DNA of 35,646 nucleotides from Mycolicibacterium vulneris. Its GTDB lineage: Bacteria; Actinomycetota; Actinomycetes; Mycobacteriales; Mycobacteriaceae. Location of the stretch: positions 1 to 35,646 of the forward strand of contig NZ_NCXM01000046.1 in the NCBI RefSeq assembly GCF_002104765.1, written 5' to 3'. The notes below the pieces were generated by a model. The model saw only the letters and a program-made list of their open reading frames with translations. It did not search any database and was not told the origin of the DNA. Position 1 is the stretch's first letter; the number at the start of each line of letters is the position of its first letter. Of this stretch, positions 35,475 through 35,646 are shown piece by piece. The translations under genes and the position numbers were made by a program.

Positions 35475-35646
35475 ATGACAGCTCCCGGAGACGGCTTCGG
35501 CGAGGGCGGGCACCACGAGAAGGCCGATCCGTCCGCCGCCGGCGGCGGGGCCGTAGTCCCTTCGCCGGTGGCCGGCCCCCCCCCGAACCGCCGCCGGGGG
35601 CGTGCTGGGGTTGCAGCGTGTCCCCGCCCCGCGGGCGCGGGGCCCC
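35475..35646 (+). CDS. Start of Rv1233c-like proline-rich membrane protein (truncated by window end)
   Basis: Only the first 57 codons are present. The N-terminus MTAPGDGFGEGGHHEKADPS is hydrophilic and is followed by a Gly/Ala/Pro-rich region, consistent with the disordered N-terminus of Rv1233c, which lies divergent from Rv1234 in M. tuberculosis. The ATG is 7 bp after TAGGTT, fitting a leaderless start. A run of nine Cs (35576-35584) and the extremely GC-rich last 60 bases are prone to sequencing error. After the C run the frame yields an Arg-rich sequence unlike the expected Pro-rich one, so a frameshift error or true divergence is possible. No domain can be assigned. Confidence 0.6.
   Translation, partial: MTAPGDGFGEGGHHEKADPSAAGGGAVVPSPVAGPPPNRRRGRAGVAACPRPAGAGP

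Overview
This is a very GC-rich, gene-dense chromosomal segment from a Mycobacterium, most likely a non-tuberculous, slow-growing species. The genus call rests on protein recognition from memory: CYP130, the Tap efflux pump, UdgB, LprE, the multifunctional Kgd, LpqZ, and the complete LpqY-SugA-SugB-SugC trehalose importer occur in the same neighbourhood and relative order as the M. tuberculosis Rv1233c-Rv1260 region, inverted here. It is not M. tuberculosis. It carries a malic enzyme where, as I recall, M. tuberculosis has vapBC33/PE_PGRS23. It also has a second tandem short-chain dehydrogenase, a Tat-exported amidase, a SUFU-family gene after sugC and an LLM flavoenzyme after the Rv1260-like gene.

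Layout. Positions 79-3133 (minus) hold a tightly packed udgB, FAD monooxygenase and LLM oxidoreductase set, divergent from tap. Positions 3195-7737 (plus) carry tap, a GlcD-like FAD oxidase, cyp130 and its TetR partner. Positions 7746-10597 (minus) carry deaD coupled to an acyltransferase-3 membrane protein. Positions 10696-14773 (plus) carry lprE and a 1140-residue nuclease/exonuclease/helicase fusion. Positions 14837-18453 (minus) carry the exported amidase with LGFP repeats, then a 400-bp non-coding gap, then a DHA2 MFS pump. Positions 18726-25272 (plus) carry an Rv1249c-like membrane protein, kgd and the tandem SDR pair. Positions 25291-28447 (minus) form an mdh, malic enzyme, lpqZ unit. 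corA (plus) follows. Positions 29744-35237 (minus) form the unit Rv1234-like, lpqY, sugA, sugB, sugC, SUFU. A truncated Rv1233c-like gene begins at 35475 and runs off the end.

How the genes work together. Central carbon metabolism is prominent: Kgd (2-oxoglutarate decarboxylase/dehydrogenase E1), Mdh and malic enzyme lie within 9 kb. The lpqY-sugABC operon recovers trehalose released during mycolate transfer at the cell envelope. Several genes appear to have leaderless or nearly leaderless promoters, with a TANNNT box 6-9 bases before the start codon: the GlcD-like gene, cyp130, deaD and the Rv1233c-like gene. Three of these promoters carry or abut a clear inverted repeat.

I saw no tRNA, rRNA, CRISPR array, insertion sequence or prophage. 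No single obviously new system stands out. The best leads are the SUFU gene translationally coupled to the trehalose transporter, the inverted repeat over the cyp130 start, the shared GTCACCTGCG element between the Rv1233c-like and Rv1234-like genes, and the triple-domain nuclease-helicase.
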